DNA from: Tetraselmis striata
Taxonomy: Eukaryota > Chlorophyta > Chlorodendrophyceae > Chlorodendrales > Chlorodendraceae
DNA: 64,000 nt
Assembly (NCBI GenBank): GCA_006384855.1
Contig: VCJN01001679.1
Coordinates: 1 to 64,000, forward strand
Direction of reading: 5' to 3'
Positions 44,630-64,000 of this stretch are shown piece after piece; position 1 is the stretch's first letter; the number at the start of each line of letters is the position of its first letter. Below the pieces are notes generated by a model. It made no database searches and was not told the DNA's origin. It was given only the letters and a program-made list of their open reading frames with translations. A program made the translations under genes and the position numbers.

Positions 44630-45879
44630 CTTGCGCACTTGTCGCTGGCACGTAGAGGTTTGCTGATCGCGAACAGGGGCGTCGTACTTTGGCGTCATTC
44701 GAAAACCCTCCGCCGGCGGAACCCGGGGACGACTTGCGTGCCGACGACACCCTAACCCTTCGAGCTGGGCTGTGGCCACGTAGCACTGTGCTCGCCTTTG
44801 TTGCACCAGCGCAGCTGCTGCACGGCCAAACCTCGACGCAGTTGCTTTGTGCACGCTGCGCATGCCCGGCAACAGATGCGGTTGTAATCGTACCAGTAGT
44901 CGTATCCTGCTATATTGCGAGTGCGTACTAGGACCATTCCAGCACTCGTAGTTTTGCTCGTACGGATACCGACCTGTACGTAGCTATTATCATATCGGGC
45001 GGCGAGTAGACGTCTAGAGATGATGATGATATAGCAATGACCCGTACCGTTTGAACACGAATAATAGAAGCGCGACAAACTACACAGTACTAATAGTATT
45101 GTTGGGTGGTCATTAACCCGTACTGGTACTCCCACCCGCCAGTAATGAAATACTCGTACATGTACCGGATTCATTGCTGACCTTTTATTGATTGTAATTA
45201 CACCCCGGTCCCGGGCCGGTACGGTAAAAGTAAAGTTCGCCCCGGGACATCGGACGAAGCCGCCCCAGCACTCGCTCTTGACCTCTTGCGCCAGCTGCAG
45301 TAAGAGGATTAGCCCGCAGACCATTTGCCTCATCCGAACCCCGGAGGGCAATGAGATACTGTATATTATTACTATTAAGGTGTACCACTCAGATTGTCAT
45401 ATACTATTGCTGATGATTTGATTATGACGACGGCTACAGCCTCAAAGTACTGGTGGCGACGACCAGGATGATGACGATGCTACCGGTACTACAGCGGCGA
45501 CGGCGCTATGCTGACGAATTACGACGGTACGATTGCTGAGCGCTGGTGTGACGACGATGACAACGCCGACAAGGAGGACTGCAACCGCACTCTGCTACCA
45601 AGTCCACCTTCCGCAACGAGTGGCGAACTGGCACCGCGAACGTCGGTCATTTTTTTCCATTGACGGGTGACAGGGTGCCACCAAGTGAGCAGGGTGCCGG
45701 GCGGGGGACCCCCGTCCCACGACGCCCCGGCCCGGTCCAGCACTCGTAGTTGTCCGCGGTCGCCGCGGTCGTCACCCGGAGAAATACATGCATTTCTGGT
45801 ACTCGTACAGTAGTTGCACGGGTGTAGCTGTGTTTGCGTCGACGACGAGCTGCAGAGCTACAGGTACTGTACTGCAAAA
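44630..45879. other. Bidirectional intergenic region between the GT29-like and surface-protein genes
   Basis: These 1.25 kb separate two divergent starts (44629 minus, 45880 plus) and must hold both promoters unless upstream exons exist. No TATA-like element could be assigned with confidence. A signal-peptide-like frame on the minus strand (45333-45204) is entered separately. Confidence 0.5.
45204..45333 (-). CDS. Signal-peptide-bearing exon, possible alternative first exon
   Basis: MRQMVCGLILLLQLAQEVKS is a good secretory signal, followed by ECWGGFVRCPGANFTFTVP and a GTGTAA donor in phase 1. It lies 0.6 kb upstream of the GT29-like gene on the same strand, but no in-phase acceptor linking it to that gene was found. 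It may be an alternative first exon, a small separate gene, or chance. Confidence 0.3.
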
Positions 45880-48800
45880 ATGGACCGCACACGGACCGGA
45901 CTTGCATCGGCAGCGAAGCGTCTCCGAGGCACGTGCGTCTTCGTTGTCGTCGTCGTGTGCGCAACATTGCTGCTGACCGCCGCAGCCTCGGAGACTGGGG
46001 AGGTGCGTTGCCTGGGCTGGCCAGAGAAGGTGAATGGACGCAAGTGTGTCGTTATCAAAGTGGACATACCGTACTCAACTGACGCCAACGTCTCGGGCAC
46101 GAGGCGGATACAGGCGGCTGCTCCCGAGTTGGCTACTGCTTCGCCTCAGCAGGGCTGCCGTTGTAGGGTAGGCGGGAGGTGAACAGAGCTATTGAGTAGC
46201 CCCGCGTCCGGGAGATACTAAGCAAGGGACCATCATCCCCCTCTCCCGCGCACCCTTACTCCCGCCCGCCCCTTGATTAGGTGTGCCAGTGGTATGGCGG
46301 CGACGTCGAAGCTTGCGGCCTCGGCATGGCTGCCTATCTGCAGCAGGCCGCGCGCAACGCAATCATACCCAACGAGGTGGCGCATCTATACTTACAGGCT
46401 CTTTTGCAGTGCTCGCAAGCTGCCGGTGAGGAGTCTTGCCCAAGCACATGCGTGTGGCGAGAGGACAGGTACGCTGCAGACCTGGCCAGCCCGATGGATT
46501 GGCGCAGTGGCCTCCAGTCACCGTGTGCGCCACCCTGACCTAGGCAGTCGAAACCGCACACTAGTTAGGATTGTATATGTGCTGCCTCTGCATGCAGAAA
46601 CGGGGATACCCACCCTGTTGGATCGTTATTGTTAAAGGATGCGGGACCATGGGAGGTTGGGCTTGTTGGAGCCAATGTGCGTTGGTATGTGCCGCTGGAC
46701 GAAGTGCATCAGCGAATCGCCTTTGTTTATCCTGACGAAGCTCAGGAGAGGCGAATGGGGAGGATCATTACTATGAACGTGCTGACACAGGAAAACCAAT
46801 GGCGCGCACCGGTGGCGGTTAGCTCAGGAAGCTCATGATTGAAGTGAATGACGATAAGCGAGGTGCATCGCTGTGTACGTATCAAAAGTGTCGAGTTGCT
46901 GCGGACGTATACCAGCAAGGATTAGCAATCATACCGACTGCGGCCACTCACCCAATGCGTTGTTCTGGGGTTGATTTTTGAACGTATGGTGCTGCTCTGG
47001 TATAATAAGTCAGCTTTACACTTACACATCCCTCTTTATTCTGGTAAAAGATATAAGGCAGCTCAAAGCCGCCATTGTTATATATAAAATATACTTATAT
47101 AAGTGTATATTTTATGTAAATATAATGTGGATGCGCTGACTGACAGATTCCATCCGCCGGCTCATCCCATCCACGCAGATGCCAGACACATCTGGCACAG
47201 CTCCGCCAGAGCCTATTCCAGTATTGCGGCATGGACTACCCGATCATTGCGGCCTCGTCAACGGCGCGGTGCGCTGCTGCCGCACGGCAGAAGGACTGCC
47301 CGCCAGGCAGCTGCGCCTGGGACGCCGCCGCGGGCGTCTGCGGCCTGTCGCGTGCGCAGTCAGAGGCGCTGCGCTTTGTGTCAACGCCGCTGCAGGAAGT
47401 CAAGCTGCTTGACGCGGGACTGTGTGGCGCCATGACGCCCGGCGAGTGCATGTCACCGTGCGCTGAGGCGGCAGGCGGCGATGGCAGGTGCCATCTGAGT
47501 CCGGAGGCCGTCAAGCGCGCGGTGCTTCCGGTGGAGCTCCCTGCTTCGATGGCGCTGTCTCGTCAGCCTAGAGCGGAGATGTCCCGCGACGGCCTCCGGT
47601 TTGAGCTCCAGCATGCGGAGTGCCACCAGCGGCCGCGGCGCTTCTGCTCCGGCCGGTGTCAGTTCAGCGCCGCGCGGCAGAGCTGCGGCGCGAGCCCGGC
47701 GTACCTACAGGCCATTGACTCGCCGCCCGGCAGCTGGGAGATCGCGGTTGCGCTGACAGACATCGAGTGCAGCTGGCGCGCCAAGGACGACGCCAGCGCC
47801 TGTGCTGCCACGGACGTCAACACCACTCTCGCTCTGGCAGCGGGCGTGCTGACAGAGCAGCCTTGCGCCTATGACCACGAGGCGGAGCGTTGCGGTGTCT
47901 CCGCGGCAGCGGGCGAGAAGTTTGTGCTCGCCACCAGCCAGGTCAACCACGCCTTCGGCGCCATCAATGTACAGAACGCGGCGTGCCAAGAGCTCGGCAA
48001 TGCCGCGGCGTGCGCCTCGCAGGAGCGCTGCGTCTGGCGCGGTGGTGGGTGCACTGTCGCGGAGCACTTCAAGATGACGAGGTACGAGCTATACCACCGA
48101 CCTTCCAAGCGTCTTTGTTTGCCGCACACCCCCATTCTGAGCACTCTATTAACACGTTACTTTTAGTTCAAACTCAATTCACAAGTCAGGAGTAATTGCA
48201 GCCAACGTCTCACTACTACATCTGATAATTTAAACTGCCTAATGATATTATTGCTACTAGTACTCGGTACTATAACCATAATATAACTATTAGTATTAGT
48301 AACTATAATCGGAACTAAGTCTATGTGTTTATTGTATTACTGCTACCATTACTATTAGTATTACTATTAGTAATGGGTTTATCTGTTAGATTATATAAAT
48401 ACCATTCATATTGCTATTACTTTGGCCACTCGCCGTAGCCCCAAGATGGCCACTAATAGCTAGCTGTCGGTGCTAATTCGATAGTAGACTGCAGGCCAAT
48501 ATGAGTAGCGCCACATACCTGTGGACGGCTGCGCTCCTCCCCATAGGACGCCGGCGCTAAAGCGTTGCCTCTGTCTTACGCGCCGCGGGCAGGTTCGCGA
48601 ACTCCTCGTCATGCGCCGACGTCGTGCGCTACCTCACCGTCTGCGAGGCCGCTGGCGGTGATGGCGCATGCCGCAGGTTGGCCTCGGCAGGCTGCCGCTG
48701 GAGCAAGCAGCTCGGGGCTTGCCAGCCGACGGCAGGGGGACTGCTGAGCCTGGCTTCTGGGGGTGCCAACTCGCGCCTCGGCTCGCAGATGCTGAACAGT

Positions 48801-49211
48801 CACCAGGTGCGCTGAAGTACCCCCTTCCCTGCCTCGAGCTCTGCTGCTTACCCCCATGCCTTGCCACCCGTCCGCATGTCAAATGCACGGTGCAAACGGC
48901 TTGCATGGCACCATCCACAGAACCCCTCTAGCGAGCTCCGCATCTCAGCTTAAGTTGGGGAAGTGCGTGAGACTCGCCTTGTTGCCCATCGCTCGCAGAT
49001 TTGTAGCAAGCGCACGCAGAGGCGGTGTCAGACGCCGGCGGCGCCGCTGGCGGGCGGGCTCGGACATGCCGCGGCAGCAGACACCGGGCAAGGCCCGGGC
49101 AGCGGGCTGATGCCGCCTACCGCAGGCGCGCAGCGCAGCGCTTCGGGCGACTCGGTTGTCCGCCTGGCTGCAACTGCGGTGTCGCTATGCGCCTGCTGGA
49201 TCCTCCTCTGA
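45880..49211 (+). CDS. Secreted cysteine-rich protein with probable GPI anchor
   Basis: Exons: 45880-46167, 46281-46468, 46598-46817, 47222-48081, 48593-48806, 48999-49211. All phases agree and the product is about 660 residues. The start at 45880 gives a clean signal peptide (MDRTRTGLASAAKRLRG, then TCVFVVVVVCATLLLTAAA); an in-frame ATG at 45814 would bury it. The ectodomain has repeated modules with two or three cysteines before a Cys-x-Trp/Tyr pair and a closing Cys, such as CPPGSCAWDAAAGVC, CPSTCVWRED, CAYDHEAERC, CASQERCVWRGGGC and CRWSKQLGAC. Sequons include NVS, NTT and NSS. The end (SGDSVVRLAATAVSLCACW, then ILL-stop) is a GPI-attachment-type hydrophobic tail preceded by small residues. 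Family not recognised. The donor at 46817 could instead be at 46811. It is divergent from the GT29-like gene. Confidence 0.72.
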
Positions 49212-49806
49212 CCACACTGCTGGTTATCCCCCCCCGAATTGCGATCCGTAAACACTATTCCACAAAGATATAATCATAACAATAGTGGCGTTTTTGACCC
49301 ATAGTCCCACTTACACACCGTCAAACAGCATGATGACGAGCGCCTCCCGTGCAGGAGAGCGAAAACCAAGGCACGAAAACCAAGGCTACGATGCACTAGA
49401 AAGTCTCCTGTAATGCATGAAACCTCTGAAACAGATCCACCCCCACCCAGCCTGCCTGACGTGGTTGGAATTGCATCCTGGCGCTCCTGCTGGAATTGCA
49501 GCCTACCCCGACCCCCCTCGGCGCCTCCGATGCGACTCGCGGTCAGTGCTCTATTCGAACTCCTTCGTGTGCTTGTGCGTGTTCCTCCACAGGGGAGTGG
49601 ACTCAGTCATGGGCTCATGGCGCATGGGCAGCCTTCGGGCACCGGTGCCTAGTTTGCTGTATACACATCGCCGTTTGCCCGCACACTGGGGGGTGGAGCA
49701 CTGAAACGACTGCGCCACAGCCGTTGCTCTGGTTACGTACCGACCACGTCGGAGAGGGTGCAGCCCCATGCCAGGGGCGAACGTGCTAGGGGCGCGGTGC
49801 CGGGCT
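49212..49806. other. Short gap between convergent genes
   Basis: It lies between the stops of the surface-protein gene (plus) and CSN6 (minus). It should contain both 3' untranslated regions; no ORF of note was seen. Confidence 0.5.
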
Positions 49807-52800
49807 TTACAGCATGCCCATGCCGGCGCCCCGGCGCCCCCGCGACGTCTTCTCGTACGCCAGGCTGTACTTGTCCACTACCTGCGGCGGCCCACTGCGG
49901 ACCTCAGGTCCAGGGGGGGAGGGGCAGCAGGGCAGTAGGCAGGGGGGACAAGCTGGGCGGGAAATGGCTGGGGGGGGGGGGGAGGAGCGCGCCTCGTTGA
50001 GGGTGCACGCGCTCTTGGTGAGGGACGCCAGGTAGATGACCAGCTGCGAGTCGGTGTACTCCTGCGCGGCGGCGCCGGGGCGGGCAGGTGAGCCCGGCGG
50101 CACCGGGAGGGCACGGGGGTCGGCGGCGGCGGGCGCGGGATGCTGCCACGACACGTTTCGGTGTGCTGTGCGTTGTGTTGGGCCGCTTCGCAAAGAGAGA
50201 GACGCTGCGCTTTTGCATTGAAGCAAATCAAAAAACGTCACATGCCTGTAAATCCAGACTCGGTGCTGCCATACGACTCCTTTGTTTTGGGGGACTCGGA
50301 AGCCGGAGCTAACGGCGAGGGAAAGCAGCCGGGGGGGGGAGGGGGGGGGGGGGGGAGGGGCGCCCCCACCGTCAGGAACTCCTCCTTGAACGCCTGCGTC
50401 TGGATGGAGGGCAGCATGCGCACGAGCGCCGTGATCTGGCGGACGAGCGCGTGGTCGTAGGGCATCGCGCCTGGTGGGGCGGGCGCGGCGGAGGTGGCTG
50501 TCAGCAGGGAGTGGGGGTGTTGGTGGTGGGGGGGGGGGGGGGGGGGGGGCAGCAGCCACGATGTTTGCCCGCCCCCGGTCTTAAACTGAATAAACCACTG
50601 AGCGCCTGACACCAGGGCACCACCCCCCCCTTTGGCCTCGAGCCGTGCCACATAATTTCACAGGCAGACTTGTCCACGTGGCTGAGAGGCACTGCTTCGC
50701 AAGGGGCAGAGGCCAACGTTTAGACTGCGCACGTCAACACTCAGTTTAACAGTGCGCCATCAAATCACTCGCTCTTTCCAGGAATAATGTGGAAGTCGCC
50801 AAAATAAATAAATAGATAAAAAGAGGGAACTTACGAGTCTATTTGAATGGAAGTTTGGCAATTGGAAACATGATTAGAATAGAATACGTGTTGATAGTTT
50901 GGAATATTTTGAAAGAAAACGGACAGGTACGTCTTTTTTGTATTGAGAATCGTTTCCGGATAGCACTAAGTACATTGTCTGAGTTTGTATTGCCATTTAT
51001 TCAGGAGAAAGGTCAGATACATTGTTTGTAGATTTAGAAAGCGATACAGAAGTGCGTACCGGTGCATGACGATTGGATTACGTCAACGATTACTACACGT
51101 TCTTGTCATCAGGCATGTGGCCGTAATCCTTATCATATCTTTGTATTGTATTATACCGCGGAATTGTACCGGTCATGTCACGCCGGTACCGGTACCATGA
51201 CCGGTGTAGCGTAGAAAACACGCTTGTAGTATACAACGCGCTTGTATACAGGCAAGGATTGTAGGTAGACTATATTGAATCAAGTGCCGACATGAACGAA
51301 TGGTTGTCACTATCTACATAATGCTTTATTGTTCCGCATCTGAAGAGTGTACTGCGATGGAACATCAGCGACAATAAAATATGATAATATACATAGAATA
51401 TAGCGGGCCATATAATCGAAATATAAAGCACTAGAAGGGTGGCAAATTAATCACGGCCAGGCCCTGCCGTTTAAAGTTTTTGCTTTCGACGCGCTAGTAT
51501 CTTCATAACTTGATTCAGTAAGGAATTAATCGCGACATGTCATGCATAGGGACGACCATAATCCTGTTAGGGTTATAGGGCTTTAGACCCTAAAACCTCA
51601 AATCAGATACTTAATTTTGTTTCTGTTGCTCTGTCTGGGCCTGGCCTGGGGAATCATTTGTGGTGGTGGGGAGAGTGGGGGGAGAAGGGGGGGGGGGGGG
51701 GGGGGCGGGGGGTCGCACCGCTCTTCATGTCCTGCAGCACGCGCAGCAGTGCCCCCACCCGGCTGTTGAGCATCTTCATCGCGGAGTGCAGCGCGGTGTA
51801 ATGTGCCGACACTGCACCGGGGGGGCATCGCCTCGCGATCAGGTGCGCACTCCATCAACCGCCCCCCCCCCCCCCCCCCCCTTTATTCCGCCGCGCTCTC
51901 ATCCCAATAACGGCATCGGCAGTACTGACCCTGGAATTGTTTTGAAACAGCGAAAATAAGGCAAACCCTAAACCCTAGGGCTACAGCCAGGCACCCAATG
52001 ATGCCCTTTACGCACTCCCGAGCCTCTGAGCTGGGCGAGTCCAACCATACCATATCATACCAGACCATACCATACCATGCCACACACTCTGCCGCCAATC
52101 ACCACTACAAGGAATGCTGGTGTGTCATAATGACTACAAAGTAGCAGGTGCGCCAGCAGTTCCGCCACCGGGACATAGTTGCAAGCAGTGCGCCGGGCTG
52201 TTTTCAAGTGGCTGCCTACTGTGCGTGGGTGGGCGCGTGAGAGGGAGACAGAGGGAGCTGCTGAGGGGAGGAAGGCCGGGGGCGGGGCGGCGCACGGTGG
52301 TCGGAGCCGCTGGAGGTGCCGGATGGCAGGATCTTGGCCACCTGGTCCACCGCGATGCGCTCCGCCTCCGAGGTCTGCACGAGAGCGGCGCCCGTTAGAA
52401 GCTCCAAGGAGAGGGGATTTCGAGGAGGGGGGGGGAGGGGGGTCCGTGGCCGGAGGGGCGGCCCCCACCTCGATGGAGTACGTGGCCGAGACGAAGACCA
52501 CAGAGGAGCAGCCGTCGATGAAGTGCAGCTCTGCAGGGGAGGGGGCGGCGTGCTGTCAGAGCGCATGTGTGTGAGGGAGCAGCGCCGGCACGTCTCGGCC
52601 TGGGGGGGGGGAGGGGTGCGTACCGCTCTCATACAGCGCGATGGGGAGGTCCTTTGCGGCGGGGTCGATCCGTGGGTTGAGCATCAGGAAGACCGGGCTC
52701 TCGTTCGTCTCCATCATCTGACCCCGGGGATGCGCACGGTTCAGGCGGTGCCGCGCAGGGGAAGGCGGATGGGGGATTGAGGCTACGGGTGTGTTGGGGG

Positions 52801-53798
52801 AAAGAGGGGGGGGGGGTGAGGGGGGGGGGAATGGGCAAGTACCAGCTTATGGATCTGCATGTCTTCGTCCTGCAGCTCCGAGCCCGAGGAGTACCAGCCC
52901 ACGACATCGATCGTGGGGAACACCTTCTTGTCTGCACTCAGCCATGGGAGGAAAGGGAAGTCAGCATGGGCGTCAGAGGTGGCTGTCAGTAGTGGGCAGG
53001 GGAGGCGGCCCGGTGGTGGGGGGCGGGGGGGCACGCACACTGGTCCTGCTTGGTCGCGAGGAACTCCTTGTCCAGGCGCACCTCGCCGCCGTCCGCGTTG
53101 TACTGCAGCTCAAACGAGTTGCTGATCTCCACGACGCGGCCGGTGTGGGAGCCCAGCAGGCAGCCCAGCACCCGCGACGGCGCGTCGTCCACGTTGGCCT
53201 TGGTGCGCGTGAAGTGGTCGCTCACGTTGATGAGCACCAGCTGGGCGGGAAAGCAGAGGGGGAAGGGGGGCGCATCGTGTCACTCTGCCTGCTGGCTGCC
53301 ACACACGCAGAGCCCAGCGACCGGACCACCAGAAGCCGATAATCCAGGGTTCCAGCTCCATCACGGCTGCAGCCCCCCCTCCCCCCCCCCCCCCCCACCT
53401 CCTCCCCTCCGCCACCCCCGCCCGCCCGCCCCACCTCCACACTCTCTCCTGCGCGCGCCCTCTGAGACGCAATGCGCGGGCCACCAACGCTGCCCTCATC
53501 CGAGCGCACCCCCGTGCGTGCATTCAGTCCCTCCCAGGCAGGCGGGCGCAAGCGAGCCGGGGCCAGGGCGCAAATGGACGAGAGTACCCTCGCCGCCCTG
53601 GCCCCAAGCAGGGCGCAGGGGAGTGCAATGCAGGGGCAGCGATGTGCCGAGCTAGGGGGGCACACAGGGGAGCAGGGGGAGGATGGAGGTGGGGCAAGGG
53701 GGGGGGGGGGGGGGGGGGGGGCAGGGGGGGGGTGTGCACACCGGGTGCAGCCGGAACTCCAGCCCGGAGCTGCTCTGCTTGTTTGACAAATCCTCCAT
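49807..53798 (-). CDS. CSN6: COP9 signalosome subunit 6
   Basis: Ten exons: 53798-53742, 53240-53039, 52931-52843, 52717-52624, 52530-52469, 52374-52296, 51811-51719, 50470-50370, 50061-49993, 49881-49807. Phases match throughout, giving 306 residues, close to the usual 300-330. The MPN domain reads GLEFRLHP then LVLINVSDHFTR, GSHTGRVVEISNSFEL, FPTIDVVGWYSSGSE and MQIHKL, then ESPVFLMLNP, DLPIALYES and EAERIAVDQVAKI. The JAMM metal ligands are absent, as expected for CSN6, which scaffolds the deneddylase subunit CSN5. The C-terminal helices (HYTALHSAMKMLNSRV; DSQLVIYLASLTKSACTLNE) and the ending (VVDKYSLAYEK, then Arg/Gly-rich) match the family. The last intron begins GC (GAG then GCGCGC), a GC-AG intron needed to keep the conserved LNE-VVDK joint. 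Confidence 0.93.
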
Positions 53799-54775
53799 GC
53801 TGCTGCCTGGCACCGCCTCGGTCCTCTAGAAGCGCTGCGCTGCCTTGCTCTGTAACTGTTGCTCTGCGCTGGGCTGGGCTGGGCTGGACGAACACTCGCG
53901 GCACCGGCAGTCGAGGAACGCGGTGCTGGGGGTGTATCTGGCGCTGTCGCTGGCGCTACAGTCCAAGGGGGAAAGCCGGCAGTTCGAGGCGGTGGGTGGA
54001 CGGGAGTCGCTGAGGCGAACGTCAGCAGGAGAGGTCGGGTGGAGTGGCTAGCGGGGGATCGTCATCGTTTTGATGCGATTATCGCCAGCACTACTCAAAC
54101 CCACCCGGCTGTCGGCAGCGGATGACCTACACCGGATGGCGGACTCCTGCTGCCGGGCGGTGAATTCGTGATGTTACCCTGCATACGATGTGGAACCAAA
54201 CCCTAGCAAGGTGCCACTACCCTATCACTGAATGGGTGCAGGGTCGGTGAACACAGGGTACAGGTATGGGTCGCCATATTTAGAGCCGTTCTATGCGCGC
54301 TCTAAATGGATAGTGTATAGTATTTGATTCATCCGCGCCGCAGCAGCAATCGTAGCAGCCGCCCGAGCATCGGACGCTTGCAGCAGTTTGCAGACGCGCA
54401 GGACTGAGCGCAGCATGTTCCACGTTACGCCGCCCGGCCAGCCGCGCGTTTTAGCTACTGATAGCCAGCAGCACCGCCGCCACGCCCCCGATTCTCCAGC
54501 GCAGTGTAGGGCTAGTGTAGTGTACTTTGCGTGCATTCTGTTGACGCTCTCCCTGTAACCAAAAAGTATTACCAGTGTAGGGCTACCAGTGTGAACACTC
54601 GACCACGTCCGCTCATCTGCAAACCAGTCTGGTCACACGACCCACCCGTCCTGACGCATTCCGTCATTGCACCTCCTGTTTCCCGAACTGATTGCCCGAA
54701 CCGCCGGCTGCTCGGTCCCGTGGCACGTACCCAGCCCCGGTTCAGCGGCGTTGCGCCACAAGTACAAATCGGGTG
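53799..54775. other. Divergent promoter region between CSN6 and the ABC transporter
   Basis: 977 bp between two divergent ATGs. A short GGGCTGGGCTGGGCTGG repeat lies at 53871-53887, just upstream of CSN6. No coding sequence was recognised. Confidence 0.5.
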
Positions 54776-63146
<8,371 letters not shown>

Positions 63147-64000
63147 GTATCATGACGGGGTTGTATGGGACCAAATGAATGAACGAATTAATACTGTAGT
63201 TTTAGTCGGTGGTTTTAGTCGCAGTTGTTGCAGTTAAGTGAGATGCCGCACGCTTTTGAGTCTCAGCGAGCATGATCAACCACGAAACAGCATGACGGCA
63301 AGTATAGCATATCACAGAACAGCGAATTCCTTGAACAGAACAGTGAATAGCACGAACTTACCTGTGAACAGCGTGAAAACAACCGCGAATAGCGTGAATC
63401 GTATGCTGATTTTGCATGGTCGATGCGTTAGACCTTCGGGGATTGAATGAAGCAATGGTCTGTTAATGGCTATGCCAGACCTATGACTGCAGTTGACGCA
63501 GGATGTCAAGTGTTGGGGCGGCTTTGGCCGATGACCCGGGGCGGACTTTGCAAATCGCTGTCCGCCAACAAAGCAATGTGATCATGTCATGACTTATGCC
63601 ATAGAGGCGTGTGTTTGTGCCACGAGTGCGCATGTCATACGTATATCGTTGGGCGCCAATGCAGATGCCCGGCATGTATAGATACCGAACCATGTTATTG
63701 ACTATGCTAATAAGTGTAGTTTTGACGCCCCCCCCCCCCCCCCCTTTCCCCCCAACCACCGCCACCAAGTGGGATAACAATTATACCCCCGCTTCCCCCC
63801 CTTCCCCCACGTGCAGGCAACTAAATATTGTTGTACACTGAACGTGGCATGATAAGCTATATCAAGTACCTTATCGCCTTGGCAGTACATGATTGGTGTT
63901 GGGGGCCGCCTGATGATTTAACATTATACCGCCGTAGTGCAATAGAGCAAATTGTGAGTTTAAACCCCTGCGCGAATGCAGATCAAAAGTAACTGTGTTG
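63147..64000 (+). other. Probable intron of the ABC transporter, running off the window
   Basis: No further exon could be recognised. A poly-C run lies at 63730-63744. Short repeats of GAACAGNGTGAA-type sequence occur at 63315-63400 (ACAGTGAATAGC, AACAGCGTGAAAAC, AATAGCGTGAATC). Confidence 0.5.

Overview
The window looks like nuclear DNA of a GC-rich, intron-dense unicellular alga. The genes are split into many short exons, and the spliced frames encode eukaryote-only proteins: COP9 signalosome subunit 6, a GT29 sialyltransferase-like enzyme, an ABCC transporter, SFI1-like repeats, kelch repeats, and a secreted protein with a GPI-type tail. Degenerate TTTAGGG arrays and a DIRS-type retrotransposon fit an alga, perhaps green-lineage, but the species cannot be named from this sequence. 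All gene models were spliced by eye: each listed junction has GT-AG (rarely GC-AG) borders and matching codon phase unless stated. There are no bacterial operons, rRNA genes or CRISPR arrays.

Layout: 0.3-6.6 kb, kelch plus coiled-coil gene (minus). 7.1-11.1 kb, SFI1-like gene (minus). 11.1-13.9 kb, intergenic with short dispersed repeats. 14.0-14.2 kb, one exon of a VTT/DedA-family membrane protein (minus). 15.3-17.35 kb, about 17 tandem 40-residue cysteine repeats resembling EsV-1-7 modules (minus). 17.4-24.9 kb, repeat-rich DNA with a 370-bp satellite, a 30-bp minisatellite and a zinc-ribbon ORF. 24.9-26.4 kb, zinc-finger/Tudor-like gene (minus). 27.2-31.9 kb, degenerate DIRS element with inverted terminal repeats. 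32-38.6 kb, gene-poor DNA with fragments.

The right 25 kb is gene-rich: GT29-like gene (38.69-44.63 kb, minus), divergent from a cysteine-rich GPI-type surface protein (45.88-49.21 kb, plus); then CSN6 (49.81-53.80 kb, minus), divergent from an ABCC transporter (54.78 kb to beyond the right edge, plus).

How the genes relate: the kelch/coiled-coil and SFI1-like genes are adjacent and both look cytoskeletal. The GT29-like enzyme and its divergent neighbour both enter the secretory pathway and are both cysteine-rich, so a shared cell-surface role is a reasonable hypothesis. Long poly-C runs on the sense strand just inside 5' splice sites recur in most genes here.
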